DNA of 6,369 nucleotides, taken from assembly GCA_029264075.1 (NCBI GenBank), contig JARICQ010000081.1, positions 1 to 6,369 on the forward strand, written 5' to 3'. A program made the translations under genes and the position numbers. How positions within the stretch are numbered: position 1 is the first letter of the stretch; every line of letters starts with the position of its first letter. The DNA comes from Tissierellaceae bacterium. GTDB lineage: Bacteria; Bacillota; Clostridia; Tissierellales; Tissierellaceae. This document shows, piece by piece, positions 1-6,369 of this stretch. Below the pieces are notes generated by a model. That model did not search any database. It was not told the DNA's origin and was given only the letters and a program-made list of their open reading frames with translations.

Positions 1-198
1 TCTAACAAGATAGTTCATTTTTTCAAGTAATGAACGAAGTGGCAACATAAGTCTTCCATCTTCATCTATAAAGCTATCATTTTCAAGTTGCATAGCTTGA
101 TTATTTAGTATTAGACTTGGACCTTCAGCAAATGATGCAAAGGGTATTCCTAGCACTATAATCAATGTTAGCATTAGCGACAATATTCTCTTTTTCAA
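1..198 (-). CDS. Secreted protein with copper-amine-oxidase-like stalk domain (5' part only)
   Basis: Bases 198 to 1 read as 66 codons without a stop, so the gene continues past the left edge. I chose a TTG start at 198 because AAGGAG (212-207) sits 8 nt before it; another TTG at 203 meets a stop after one codon. The first 24 residues are a clear signal peptide: MKKR, a hydrophobic core, then an ASFA-like cleavage site before EGP. The following stretch (SLILNNQAMQLENDSF, then DEDGRLMLPLRSLLEKMNY) matches the pattern of the copper amine oxidase N-terminal domain (PF07833 type), in particular the 'dGR-x-x-lPlR-x-l-e' core. That domain is a non-catalytic surface module common on exported proteins of clostridia and paenibacilli. 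The gene begins 38 nt after the ATPase stop with no terminator visible, so it probably belongs to the operon. Its main activity is unknown; a surface glycanase would fit the context but is only a guess. Confidence 0.75.
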   Translation of the reverse strand, partial: MKKRILSLMLTLIIVLGIPFASFAEGPSLILNNQAMQLENDSFIDEDGRLMLPLRSLLEKMNYLVR

Positions 199-236
199 AT
201 CAATCACTCCTTCTTTTTTTTTAAGTATTTCCAAAC

Positions 237-1322
237 TTAGTTAATTCGTTTCCCACTTTCCCTGTCAAAGAAATGAAGTGCTTCTAGGTCAAAGCCAAAT
301 TTATGTTCTTCAAAGGCACTATATTCATAGTATCCAGGCATAGATACAACTAATTCTGATTGATCTTCTAGTTTTATATATAATAGTTTTTCCTTGCCTA
401 GCATCTCTACCACATCTATAGTGGCTTTAAAGGTGTTTTTGTCTTCTGGGTCACTTTTAAATCTTTCTGGTCTTATTCCGACTGCTACTCTTTTGTTTTC
501 ATACTCTCTTAAGAGCTTTTTGTCCTCATCTTTTGGATCTATATTTATTATACCATTTTCTGAGATGAACTTCCCATTTTCTATTTTTCCATCCAACATA
601 TTCATAGTAGGAGAACCTATAAACTCTGCCACAAATATGTTTTCAGGTTTGTTGTAAAATTCTTCTGGTTTCCCAAACTGTTGGATTTTACCGTCATCCA
701 ATAAGACTATTTTGTCTGCCATAGTCATAGCCTCAGTTTGGTCATGGGTCACATATATAGTAGTCGTTCCAAGGGACTTGTGAAGTCTTACAAGTTCTAC
801 CCTCATATGTTCCCTTAATTTAGCATCTAGATTTGAAAGTGGTTCATCCATTAGAAAAACCTTGGGCTTTCTAACTATTGCACGTCCAAGCGCTACCCTT
901 TGCCTCTGGCCCCCTGATATGTCTGCTGGCTTGGAATAAAGGTATTCTTCCATTTGAAGTAAATTAGCTGCTTCTTTTACCCTAGAATCAATTACGCTCT
1001 TGCTTTCTTTTCTCATATTAAGGGAAAAAGCCATATTATCATATACTGTCATATGTGGGTAAAGTGCATAGCTTTGAAACACCATGGCTATATCTCTGTT
1101 CTTCGGGGGAACTCTGTTTATTCTTCTTTCATTGAAATACATATCTCCTTCGGTTATAGAGTTGAGACCTGCTATCATCCTAAGGAGTGTTGTCTTTCCA
1201 CATCCTGAGGGTCCAAGGATGACACAAAATTCTTTTTCTTTTATTTCGAGGTCAATATTTCTGATTGTAAACTCTGATCTACCCTCATATTTTTTTCCTA
1301 TATCTTCTAATATTACTCTCAT
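237..1322 (-). CDS. msmX: Sugar ABC transporter ATPase, MsmX/MalK/UgpC type
   Basis: This is the cytoplasmic ATPase that hydrolyses ATP as a dimer to power sugar import through the two permeases encoded upstream. All core motifs are present in the 361 residues: Walker A GPSGCGKTT (37-45), the Q-loop glutamine in VFQSYALYPHMTV (Q83), signature ISGGQRQ (135-141; ISGGQ instead of the usual LSGGQ), Walker B VFLMDE (155-160) with the catalytic glutamate E160, D-loop SNLD, and the H-loop histidine in THDQTEAM (H193). Residues from about 235 form the TOBE/MOI-type regulatory domain, with GSPTMN and the conserved GIRPE (282-286). The length is normal for the family. ATG at 1322 has AGGAGG (1334-1329) 6 nt upstream, overlapping the stop codon of the MalG-type gene, with a 10 nt intergenic gap. 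In Bacillus and Streptococcus the equivalent ATPase is often encoded away from its permeases and shared by several importers; here it is in the operon and may be dedicated. The exact symbol (msmX, malK or ugpC) is a family-level choice. Confidence 0.95.
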   Translation of the reverse strand: MRVILEDIGKKYEGRSEFTIRNIDLEIKEKEFCVILGPSGCGKTTLLRMIAGLNSITEGDMYFNERRINRVPPKNRDIAMVFQSYALYPHMTVYDNMAFSLNMRKESKSVIDSRVKEAANLLQMEEYLYSKPADISGGQRQRVALGRAIVRKPKVFLMDEPLSNLDAKLREHMRVELVRLHKSLGTTTIYVTHDQTEAMTMADKIVLLDDGKIQQFGKPEEFYNKPENIFVAEFIGSPTMNMLDGKIENGKFISENGIINIDPKDEDKKLLREYENKRVAVGIRPERFKSDPEDKNTFKATIDVVEMLGKEKLLYIKLEDQSELVVSMPGYYEYSAFEEHKFGFDLEALHFFDRESGKRIN

Positions 1323-1332
1323 TTTAAGCCTC

Positions 1333-2223
1333 CTAACCTTTTATGGATCCACTGGTAAGACCAGATACAAGTTGTTTTTGCAATGATATAAATAAAACCA
1401 CTATAGGTATGGCTGTAAGTAGCCCCCCTGCTGCAAAGGCAGGTTGATTGATAGTTCTAAAATCATTGATCATAGTGAAAAGACCTACTGCCAATGTATA
1501 TGTTTGTGGACTTGTAAGTAGTATCTTTGCTAGTAGAAAGTCCATAAAAGGTACAATAAAGGACCAAAGTGCTATTATCGTAAGCATGGGCCTTGCAATT
1601 GGCATGATGATTAGTCTATAGACATCTATGCTTGATGCTCCATCAATTTTGGCAGCGTCATCTAAATCCATTGATATGGAATCTATATATCCCTTCAATA
1701 TAAAAGTATTAGAAGCAATTCCACCACCTGTGTATATCAAGATAAGCATCATCTGTCTAGTAAATTGTGGTATAAGTGATTCCAAGATTGAGTGCATGGT
1801 AAAATAAGCAGTAATACCAGCAAAGGTAGGTATGGTCTGTATAAGCATGATAGCCATCAGGGATGCCTTTCTGCCTGTAAACCTATACCTTGAATAAGCG
1901 TATCCTGTAAATGAAACTACTATCAAGGTCAATATAGTTGTGACAACTGCTATTACTATTGTGTTTTTTACCCACTGCAAGTAAAGTGTTTCTGTAAATA
2001 AATACTTAAAATGCTTGACTGAAAATTCAAATGTACTATTTAATATCAAGTAGCTTTCTTGTTTTCCATTAAATGCAGATAACACCATTTCAAATAGTGG
2101 CCAAATAATAGCTATAGACCAGGCTATTAGTATGATATATGTGAAAGCCAGTCCCGCTATGCCCAAGGGAGTAAGAGGTTGTTTGTCTGATAAGCTAGTC
2201 CTATTTCTTTTAAATATACCCAT
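1333..2223 (-). CDS. malG: Sugar ABC transporter permease, MalG/MdxG type
   Basis: One of the two channel-forming inner-membrane subunits of the importer (296 residues, normal length). Hydrophobic segments at about 23-48, 86-108, 120-143, 155-176, 210-232 and 262-280 give the six helices expected of MalG. The cytoplasmic EAA loop that docks on the ATPase is DAAKIDGA (189-196), followed by YRLIIMPIARP. The first residue of the motif is D rather than E; the glycine is kept. The C-terminus, LVSGLTSGSIKG, matches the conserved MalG-family tail (SGLTxGxxKG) that contacts the ATPase. The start ATG at 2223 overlaps the stop of the preceding permease by one base (TAATG), and AAGGAGG (2240-2234) lies within the end of that gene 10 nt upstream, so the two permeases are translationally coupled and probably made in equal amounts. 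Sugar specificity cannot be read from this subunit alone. Confidence 0.93.
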   Translation of the reverse strand: MGIFKRNRTSLSDKQPLTPLGIAGLAFTYIILIAWSIAIIWPLFEMVLSAFNGKQESYLILNSTFEFSVKHFKYLFTETLYLQWVKNTIVIAVVTTILTLIVVSFTGYAYSRYRFTGRKASLMAIMLIQTIPTFAGITAYFTMHSILESLIPQFTRQMMLILIYTGGGIASNTFILKGYIDSISMDLDDAAKIDGASSIDVYRLIIMPIARPMLTIIALWSFIVPFMDFLLAKILLTSPQTYTLAVGLFTMINDFRTINQPAFAAGGLLTAIPIVVLFISLQKQLVSGLTSGSIKG

Positions 2224-4316
2224 TATAGTTTCCCCTCCTTAAATCCTTTTGAACTTCTAAATCCTAAATAAGCAAAGAACATCAATCCTATAGATATGAA
2301 TATGGTGATGGCTGCACCTATAGCTTGATATTGATTTTCTATGGTCAATTTATATATATAGGAAATAAGAAGATCCGATGATCCTGCTAGATTTCCATAT
2401 AAATTTGGATTAAAAGGTCCTCCACCATTGAACAAATATATGATAGAGAAATTGTTGAAGTTAAATGTATATTGAGTTACTAAAAGTGGAGCTGTTTGAA
2501 ACAGCACAAGAGGGATAGTTATCTTAAGAGTCTTTTGCCAGGATGTTGCCCCGTCAATATCAGCAGCCTCATATAAGTCCTTTGGTATAGCCTGTAATAC
2601 TCCCGTAGATAACAAAAATACATATGCGCTACCTAGCCAACCTTGGAGCATTATGAGGGCTATCCTTGTTAGATTTGCATTGTTTTTTACCTCAATTCTA
2701 CTTCCTGTTATTCTATTGAGTATCTGTGTCAAGGATCCATCTGGGGAGAGCATTATACTAAAGAACATAATAGTTATAAATGCTGGAACTGCCCAAGGAA
2801 GGATATATATTGTCCTAAAGAAACCTTTAAATCTAACCCTTTCATTGTTTACTAGGAGAGCTAAAATAAATCCTATAAGTATGGCAAGCGTCGTTGCAAC
2901 TAAGGTCCATACTACAGTCCACCCCAAGATAAGCCAAAAGACTGAGCCGGCAAGTCCTTCTCCGAGCAATATAAGTTTGTAGTTCTCTATGCCTACCCAC
3001 CCAAATTTAGATTGGTGGTTGGGATCCATTCCAGTAAATGAAAGTAAAAATGTAGTCATTATAGGAACCAGTACTATAAAAATTATTATTAAAAATGCTG
3101 GTGAAGATACTAGATAGGGAAAGCCTTCTTCTTTAAGAAGCATTTTTGTTTCAAACCAATTTTTCTCTCTTGTTCCCCTTATTCTAGATTTCTCTACCTT
3201 GCGGACATCTCTAAATGAAGAGATTATCAAAAATATAGCTATAATAAGTAAAAATATGGCTATGATTCCCTCAATCATAAAGATCAATGATTTATCTATT
3301 CTTAGCCCGCCTTCTGCAAGAGATATCAGTCCGTATATACCCTCGCCTTGATAGTTTGCATAGCCCAATGCATAAGGTATTGCGATCAAATATACAAATA
3401 CACTTGCTATAAAAAACATGATAGCCTTCCTATACTGCTTGTTTAAGAGTTGACCAAGACCTGGAAGAAAAAATGTTGTATATGCATATATGGGCCTAGT
3501 TTTTATAGTTTCTACTGGAGTATTTCTCCTTAGGTCTGCTATGTTAGCATTTAAGACCATCTTATTTTGTTTACTGATATTTTTTATGGTGTTTTTGATG
3601 TTTTTTATACTCTCCATATTGGCTCTTTTAGGAACAGATGAACGCCTTATACTCTTCTTTGTCTTGTATTTTTGCTTTAACTCTTTAGTTATATTTGCCT
3701 GAGCTTTTTTAGAGATTAGACCTTTTTTTCTTTCTTCTTTTAATTTTTTTATCTCCTCATTTAATTTATTCTTTTCTTTAGCTTTATAGACTTTAAATTC
3801 TTCTCTGGCTTTTCTTTCCAAACTACTGTCTATATTTTTTTTCTCTACTTTTAATCTTTCCAACTTTTCTTTATTGTACTGCAAACTTCTTATGGTTTGT
3901 GGTAGCTGGTCTATTACTATTTTATTTTTCTTTTCTTTAAGCTCTATCTCATATGATAATTCAGAATGCTTCTTATAAAAATCGTATTTAATTTCACTCT
4001 CCATCAGCTGTTTTTTTAGATTCCTTATCTCTTTATCTTCTATCTTAGATAGTTCATTTTCTATGACTTCTTCTTTCTCATCTAAATCACTTAAAAATTT
4101 ACTCTCTTCTTTTTTAAATTCTCTAATTTTAATATTATATGGATGTTTGTCTTTTTTATTGATTAATAATTTCAATTTTTTCTTCAGTTCAGGCTTTTCA
4201 TCATCATTTGAATCGACTACAGTCTCTTGCAGGATAGCTAGATCTTTTATATATAAGTTTTTCCTCTCATATTTTCTCCCTATATCATCATACAAGTAAA
4301 GATTATATTTATTCAT
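2223..4316 (-). CDS. malF: Sugar ABC transporter permease, MalF/MdxF type, with a long charged coiled-coil N-terminal extension
   Basis: The second channel subunit, 697 residues from the ATG at 4316. That start is chosen over an in-frame GTG at 4328 because GGTGGTGG lies just upstream of it and it begins one base after the preceding stop. The region from about 275 onward is a typical MdxF/MalC permease: LPGLGQ-x4-KQYRKA (about 284-297), helices at about 298-319 and 344-367, a basic cytoplasmic linker, then helices at about 405-428, 460-490, 504-524, 552-575, 601-620 and 663-687. The ATPase-docking loop is EAADIDGA (583-590), followed by TIP. The loop after the third helix is short, so the large periplasmic P2 domain of E. 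coli MalF is absent. Residues 1 to about 265 are extra: rich in K and E (about 46% charged by hand count), with predicted coiled coil and a strongly basic stretch at about 197-246. The positive-inside rule places them in the cytoplasm. MdxF/MalC proteins are about 430 residues from memory, close to the length of this body alone. The function of the extension is unknown. Confidence 0.92.
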   Translation of the reverse strand: MNKYNLYLYDDIGRKYERKNLYIKDLAILQETVVDSNDDEKPELKKKLKLLINKKDKHPYNIKIREFKKEESKFLSDLDEKEEVIENELSKIEDKEIRNLKKQLMESEIKYDFYKKHSELSYEIELKEKKNKIVIDQLPQTIRSLQYNKEKLERLKVEKKNIDSSLERKAREEFKVYKAKEKNKLNEEIKKLKEERKKGLISKKAQANITKELKQKYKTKKSIRRSSVPKRANMESIKNIKNTIKNISKQNKMVLNANIADLRRNTPVETIKTRPIYAYTTFFLPGLGQLLNKQYRKAIMFFIASVFVYLIAIPYALGYANYQGEGIYGLISLAEGGLRIDKSLIFMIEGIIAIFLLIIAIFLIISSFRDVRKVEKSRIRGTREKNWFETKMLLKEEGFPYLVSSPAFLIIIFIVLVPIMTTFLLSFTGMDPNHQSKFGWVGIENYKLILLGEGLAGSVFWLILGWTVVWTLVATTLAILIGFILALLVNNERVRFKGFFRTIYILPWAVPAFITIMFFSIMLSPDGSLTQILNRITGSRIEVKNNANLTRIALIMLQGWLGSAYVFLLSTGVLQAIPKDLYEAADIDGATSWQKTLKITIPLVLFQTAPLLVTQYTFNFNNFSIIYLFNGGGPFNPNLYGNLAGSSDLLISYIYKLTIENQYQAIGAAITIFISIGLMFFAYLGFRSSKGFKEGKL

Positions 4317-4317
4317 T

Positions 4318-4779
4318 TTATCCACCACCCTTATTGTTTTTCTCTTTGAGCCTTATTAAAGACAATATGGTAAACAATAAAATTATATATGAAACTATCT
4401 TTATATAGTAAAAAACTGAATAAATAGACAGCTCTAGAAATGTATCTATAATAGAAGCTAGAATAAGCATACTCCAAACAATAATAAACAAGCTATTGAT
4501 CCTTGTTCTTGTATAGGCAAAGTATGTATTTAAGCTTAAAAACAATGGCACCACTATTTTGGAAAAAAGAGATACCAGATTATTAGATATATATCCTTCA
4601 AGTGATGTGTCCACAGATGATATGTTTCTTGATTTTATATCATCCTTCCATTTCCTATAAAGCTCTATATCTTTTGCCTTTATCAGTGTATCTATAGATA
4701 CTGAAAATATTATAATGCTGCACAATATTAAAATTATGTATAATTGCTTTTTGGGCAATATATCAGATGGATAGAGCAT
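4318..4779 (-). CDS. Small four-helix membrane protein of unknown function
   Basis: I do not recognise a family for this protein. It has 153 residues from the ATG at 4779; an in-frame GTG at 4788 would add three. I prefer the ATG because AGGAAG (4793-4788) is 8 nt away, whereas it abuts the GTG. Counting from the ATG, hydrophobic segments lie at about 14-33, 66-88, 95-115 and 120-143, giving four probable membrane helices. Between the first two is a polar loop (about 34-65) with KDIELYRKWKDDIKSRN. The C-terminus is short, basic and glycine-ended (RLKEKNNKGGG). No cysteine pair, histidine cluster or nucleotide-binding motif is evident. It sits between the binding-protein gene and the MalF-type gene and ends one base before the latter's ATG, so it is co-translated with the transporter. 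An accessory or regulatory role in the importer is an inference from position only. Confidence 0.72.
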   Translation of the reverse strand: MLYPSDILPKKQLYIILILCSIIIFSVSIDTLIKAKDIELYRKWKDDIKSRNISSVDTSLEGYISNNLVSLFSKIVVPLFLSLNTYFAYTRTRINSLFIIVWSMLILASIIDTFLELSIYSVFYYIKIVSYIILLFTILSLIRLKEKNNKGGG

Positions 4780-4810
4780 TTTTTTCACTTCCTAATCTTG
4801 CTATATGTAG

Positions 4811-4841
4811 AAAAGGGAAGAAAGGTCTAGCCTTCTTCCCC
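4811..4841 (-). terminator. Intercistronic hairpin with short U-tract after the binding-protein gene (probably leaky terminator or mRNA-stabilising stem)
   Basis: On the minus strand GGGAAGAAGG (4840-4831), a CTAGA loop (4830-4826), and CC-TTT-CTTCCC (4825-4815) form a 10 bp stem with one bulged T. It is followed by TTTT (4814-4811) and then C. The stem starts 13 nt after the binding-protein stop codon, and the next gene begins about 32 nt beyond the U-tract. The U-run is short, so partial read-through is likely. A structure here would protect the upstream message and lower expression of the membrane genes. The same stem exists on the plus strand, but no plus-strand gene leads into it. Confidence 0.65.
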
Positions 4842-4853
4842 ATTATTTAATTA

Positions 4854-6182
4854 CTAAAAGTTCCCCATCATAGAATCAAATGATGCTTTGACAAGCCCAT
4901 AGGCTTCTTCTGCTGTCGCTGGATTTACTGATGACCATGACAGTATTGAGTTTTCCCATGTATCCCAAACAGATCCCCACTCTGTAAATAGCGGTCTAGC
5001 AATAGATGTATCATATGAATCCATAACTGCTTCTATTACTTTTTTATCTATTTCAGATAAATCTGAATCAGCATAAACTGAAATATCTACATTTGGTAAT
5101 ATTTTCCCTGAAGCTTGGAAGAATTCTACAGCATAGTCTGTATTTACTATCTCTTCTATTAGAGCTGCTGCAAGTGCCATCTTGTCAGCATCGGCTTCTG
5201 CTCTTGCATTTACAGCTATTCCCCAACCACCTTGCCAGTGAGATAGAGGATTTCCAGCTACTCTTACCTGACTTATAGGAAGCAGTCTTAGATCTTCTCC
5301 ATTACCTGCAAGATTTGATAAGTTTCCTGTAGACCAAGGACCTTCAAGCCTTATACTTGTATTTCCACCTGTTTCAAATTGAGTATCCATATAACTCCAA
5401 GCTGCATCAGCATCCCATAGAGAAGTTCCAGCATCCTTGTGGAATTTCCAATAATCAAATAGTGCATTGAACACATCTTGTTTTTCACTAGTCAAATCAG
5501 AAAAATCTTTTGTCAAATCTGAGTAAAGATTTCCTTGATCGTCTTTTTCTAAAAGTTCTATATCTGCTGCATTTGTAAGAGCTACAGCAAACCAAGCATC
5601 AAATACAGGTATCAACATATCTTCTCCGCCTAGTTCTGTAAATTCTATTGTAGTGTCTAAGTCTATTCCGCTGTCTTCTGCATTCTTAGCATTTGTAAAG
5701 TTAATTAAGGTTTCAATGTTCATAGGAAATCCTAGATACTCTCCATCTATTTGCAAGTATCCACCAAGCCCCTCATCATAGTTATCATATCCACCAACAT
5801 TTTCTCCAATGCCATTAGCATCAATAGCTGCTAGCGCTTCATTGTTTGAAAGTCCATATATTCTATCTAGTGGAATAGAAAACACATCTGCCACATCTTT
5901 ATTTGTTACATCAGTTGCATCTAGTACATCCAGATGATCAAATGATCCTGTCTCAATTATATTAATAGTTGCATTTGGATGATCCTCTTTTACTCTTTCT
6001 ACTGCAGCTTCATAGTAAGCCAACCAATCCGACTCTGCTTGAACAGAAATTTCTGCCTCTATACCGACGCCATTTTCTACTACTTGATCATTTGGAGCCC
6101 CCTCGTCAGCATTATCACTAGTACAAGCTACAAGAGATAATGTCAACACCAACACAAGAATCAAACTTAATACTTTTTTCAT
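4854..6182 (-). CDS. malE: Sugar-binding lipoprotein of ABC importer, MalE-like (extracellular solute-binding family 1)
   Basis: This is the extracytoplasmic receptor that captures the sugar and delivers it to the permeases. I start it at the ATG at 6182 (442 residues) because AGGAGG (6196-6191) is 8 nt upstream; the in-frame ATG at 6188 is only 2 nt from that site. It begins MKK, then a leucine/valine-rich signal sequence, then the lipobox LVAC with the lipidated cysteine at residue 20, followed by an acidic, flexible linker. The mature part has the length and layout of cluster 1 solute-binding proteins. Near residues 276-320, RLEGPWSTGN, LPIS and WGIAVNA correspond to the MalE pattern NGPWAWSN - LPTF - GINA. 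The C-terminal part, ARPLFTEWGSVWDTWENSI, matches the 'RP...WDAM..AI' region of MalE. It contains many tryptophans and tyrosines, as expected for sugar stacking. A maltodextrin ligand is likely but not proven. It is the first gene of the operon and is followed by a hairpin. Confidence 0.92.
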   Translation of the reverse strand: MKKVLSLILVLVLTLSLVACTSDNADEGAPNDQVVENGVGIEAEISVQAESDWLAYYEAAVERVKEDHPNATINIIETGSFDHLDVLDATDVTNKDVADVFSIPLDRIYGLSNNEALAAIDANGIGENVGGYDNYDEGLGGYLQIDGEYLGFPMNIETLINFTNAKNAEDSGIDLDTTIEFTELGGEDMLIPVFDAWFAVALTNAADIELLEKDDQGNLYSDLTKDFSDLTSEKQDVFNALFDYWKFHKDAGTSLWDADAAWSYMDTQFETGGNTSIRLEGPWSTGNLSNLAGNGEDLRLLPISQVRVAGNPLSHWQGGWGIAVNARAEADADKMALAAALIEEIVNTDYAVEFFQASGKILPNVDISVYADSDLSEIDKKVIEAVMDSYDTSIARPLFTEWGSVWDTWENSILSWSSVNPATAEEAYGLVKASFDSMMGNF

Positions 6183-6190
6183 TTTCATTT

Positions 6191-6196
6191 CCTCCT
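6191..6196 (-). promoter_or_regulatory. Ribosome binding site of the binding-protein gene, decides the start
   Basis: A perfect AGGAGG on the minus strand. It is 2 nt from the ATG at 6188 (too close) and 8 nt from the in-frame ATG at 6182 (ideal). This is why the shorter protein, beginning MKKVLSL, is preferred; it also gives a more typical signal peptide. Confidence 0.7.
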
Positions 6197-6279
6197 CTTT
6201 CTTTTGTTAAGATGTATAGAAAATATTCTTTGATTTAAATACAAGCCTGACAAAATCTAAAATAAAGGTCTTTAAAGCA

Positions 6280-6308
6280 ATATTATCACCCTTATCTTTT
6301 AATATCAA
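6280..6308 (-). promoter_or_regulatory. Putative sigma-A promoter of the importer operon
   Basis: On the minus strand TTGATA (6308-6303) is separated by 17 nt from TAATAT (6285-6280). The overlapping GATAAT (6287-6282) is a better -10 match but leaves only 15 nt. Transcription would begin near 6273, giving a leader of about 90 nt before the ATG at 6182. The region is so AT-rich that other -35/-10 pairs can be drawn, so the exact site is uncertain. Confidence 0.45.
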
Positions 6309-6369
6309 GTTCAATTTTTTTAATATTCAATATATATCCTTATACAGGAATCTTAAACTTTAGGTCTTA

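Larger units (their letters stand above)
6183..6369. other. Non-coding upstream region at the right edge
   Basis: About 185 bases without a recognisable gene on either strand. It is very AT-rich and holds the putative promoter, the leader and the ribosome binding site of the binding-protein gene. I see no CG dinucleotide in it, and so no classical CcpA cre site or LacI/MalR-type operator with a central CG. Short palindromes such as CTTTAAAG (6270-6277) and ATTTAAAT (6233-6240) are of the kind expected by chance in AT-rich DNA. Confidence 0.6.

Noticed and set aside
199..236. Possible terminator between the ATPase gene and the stalk-domain gene
   Set aside because: Only a 4 bp AAGT/ACTT pairing is visible, and on the minus strand it is followed by an A-run, not a U-run.
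394..657. Plus-strand open frame of 87 codons
   Set aside because: Lies fully opposite the well-supported ATPase gene; its hydrophobic/serine-rich translation is typical of the antisense of a lysine/glutamate-rich gene, and it shows no motif.
1084..1386. Plus-strand open frame of 100 codons
   Set aside because: Opposite the Walker A half of the ATPase gene and the end of the MalG-type gene; no recognisable domain.
2653..2982. Plus-strand open frame of 109 codons
   Set aside because: Antisense to the conserved permease body of the MalF-type gene; no motif.
3490..4299. Plus-strand hydrophobic open frames (3490-3702 and 4063-4299)
   Set aside because: Antisense of the lysine-rich extension gives F/L/S-rich shadow peptides that mimic membrane proteins. 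The minus-strand frame is continuous with the permease and has the better start.
5093..5278. Plus-strand leucine-rich open frame of 61 codons
   Set aside because: Antisense to the conserved part of the binding-protein gene; no convincing start context.
6330..6360. TCCT-TATAC-AGGA inverted repeat upstream of the promoter
   Set aside because: Only a 4 bp stem, no U-tract in a useful direction and no gene ending before it; could be chance.
1..6369. CRISPR arrays, tRNA/rRNA genes, insertion sequences or long direct repeats
   Set aside because: None seen on either strand; nearly all of the window is explained by the six minus-strand genes and their short gaps.

Overview
The window holds one minus-strand gene cluster, read from right to left, that encodes a carbohydrate (most likely maltodextrin-type) ABC importer. 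The AT-rich base composition, strong AGGAGG-type ribosome binding sites, a lipoprotein-anchored binding protein, an MdxF/MalC-like permease start (PGLGQ-NKQ) and a copper-amine-oxidase-like stalk domain on a secreted protein all suggest a low-GC Firmicute. It is probably an anaerobic clostridial or Tissierellia-type organism, but species cannot be read from the sequence.

Layout, in order of transcription. Bases 6183-6369 are non-coding, with a plausible sigma-A promoter (about 6280-6308) and a leader of about 90 nt. The substrate-binding lipoprotein (MalE-like) lies at 4854-6182 and is followed directly by a hairpin with a short U-tract (4811-4841). Next come a small four-helix membrane protein of unknown function (4318-4779), a MalF/MdxF-type permease (2223-4316), a MalG-type permease (1333-2223) and an MsmX/MalK-type ATPase (237-1322). 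The cluster ends in the 5' part of a secreted protein with a stalk domain (1-198), which runs off the left edge. From the small membrane protein to the ATPase the genes are separated by at most 10 nt or overlap, so they are almost certainly co-transcribed and translationally coupled.

How it works: the lipoprotein captures sugar outside the membrane, the two permeases form the channel, and the ATPase dimer drives import. The hairpin after the binding-protein gene would allow more binding protein than membrane components to be made, as in many such operons. The last, truncated gene encodes an exported protein that could be a surface enzyme or anchor supplying substrate, but its functional part is outside the window.

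The most unusual element is the MalF-type permease. It has a normal MdxF-like eight-helix body, preceded by about 270 extra residues that are highly charged, lysine/glutamate-rich and predicted to be coiled coil on the cytoplasmic side. Together with the unknown four-helix protein encoded just upstream, this looks like a non-standard accessory or regulatory part added to a standard sugar importer.
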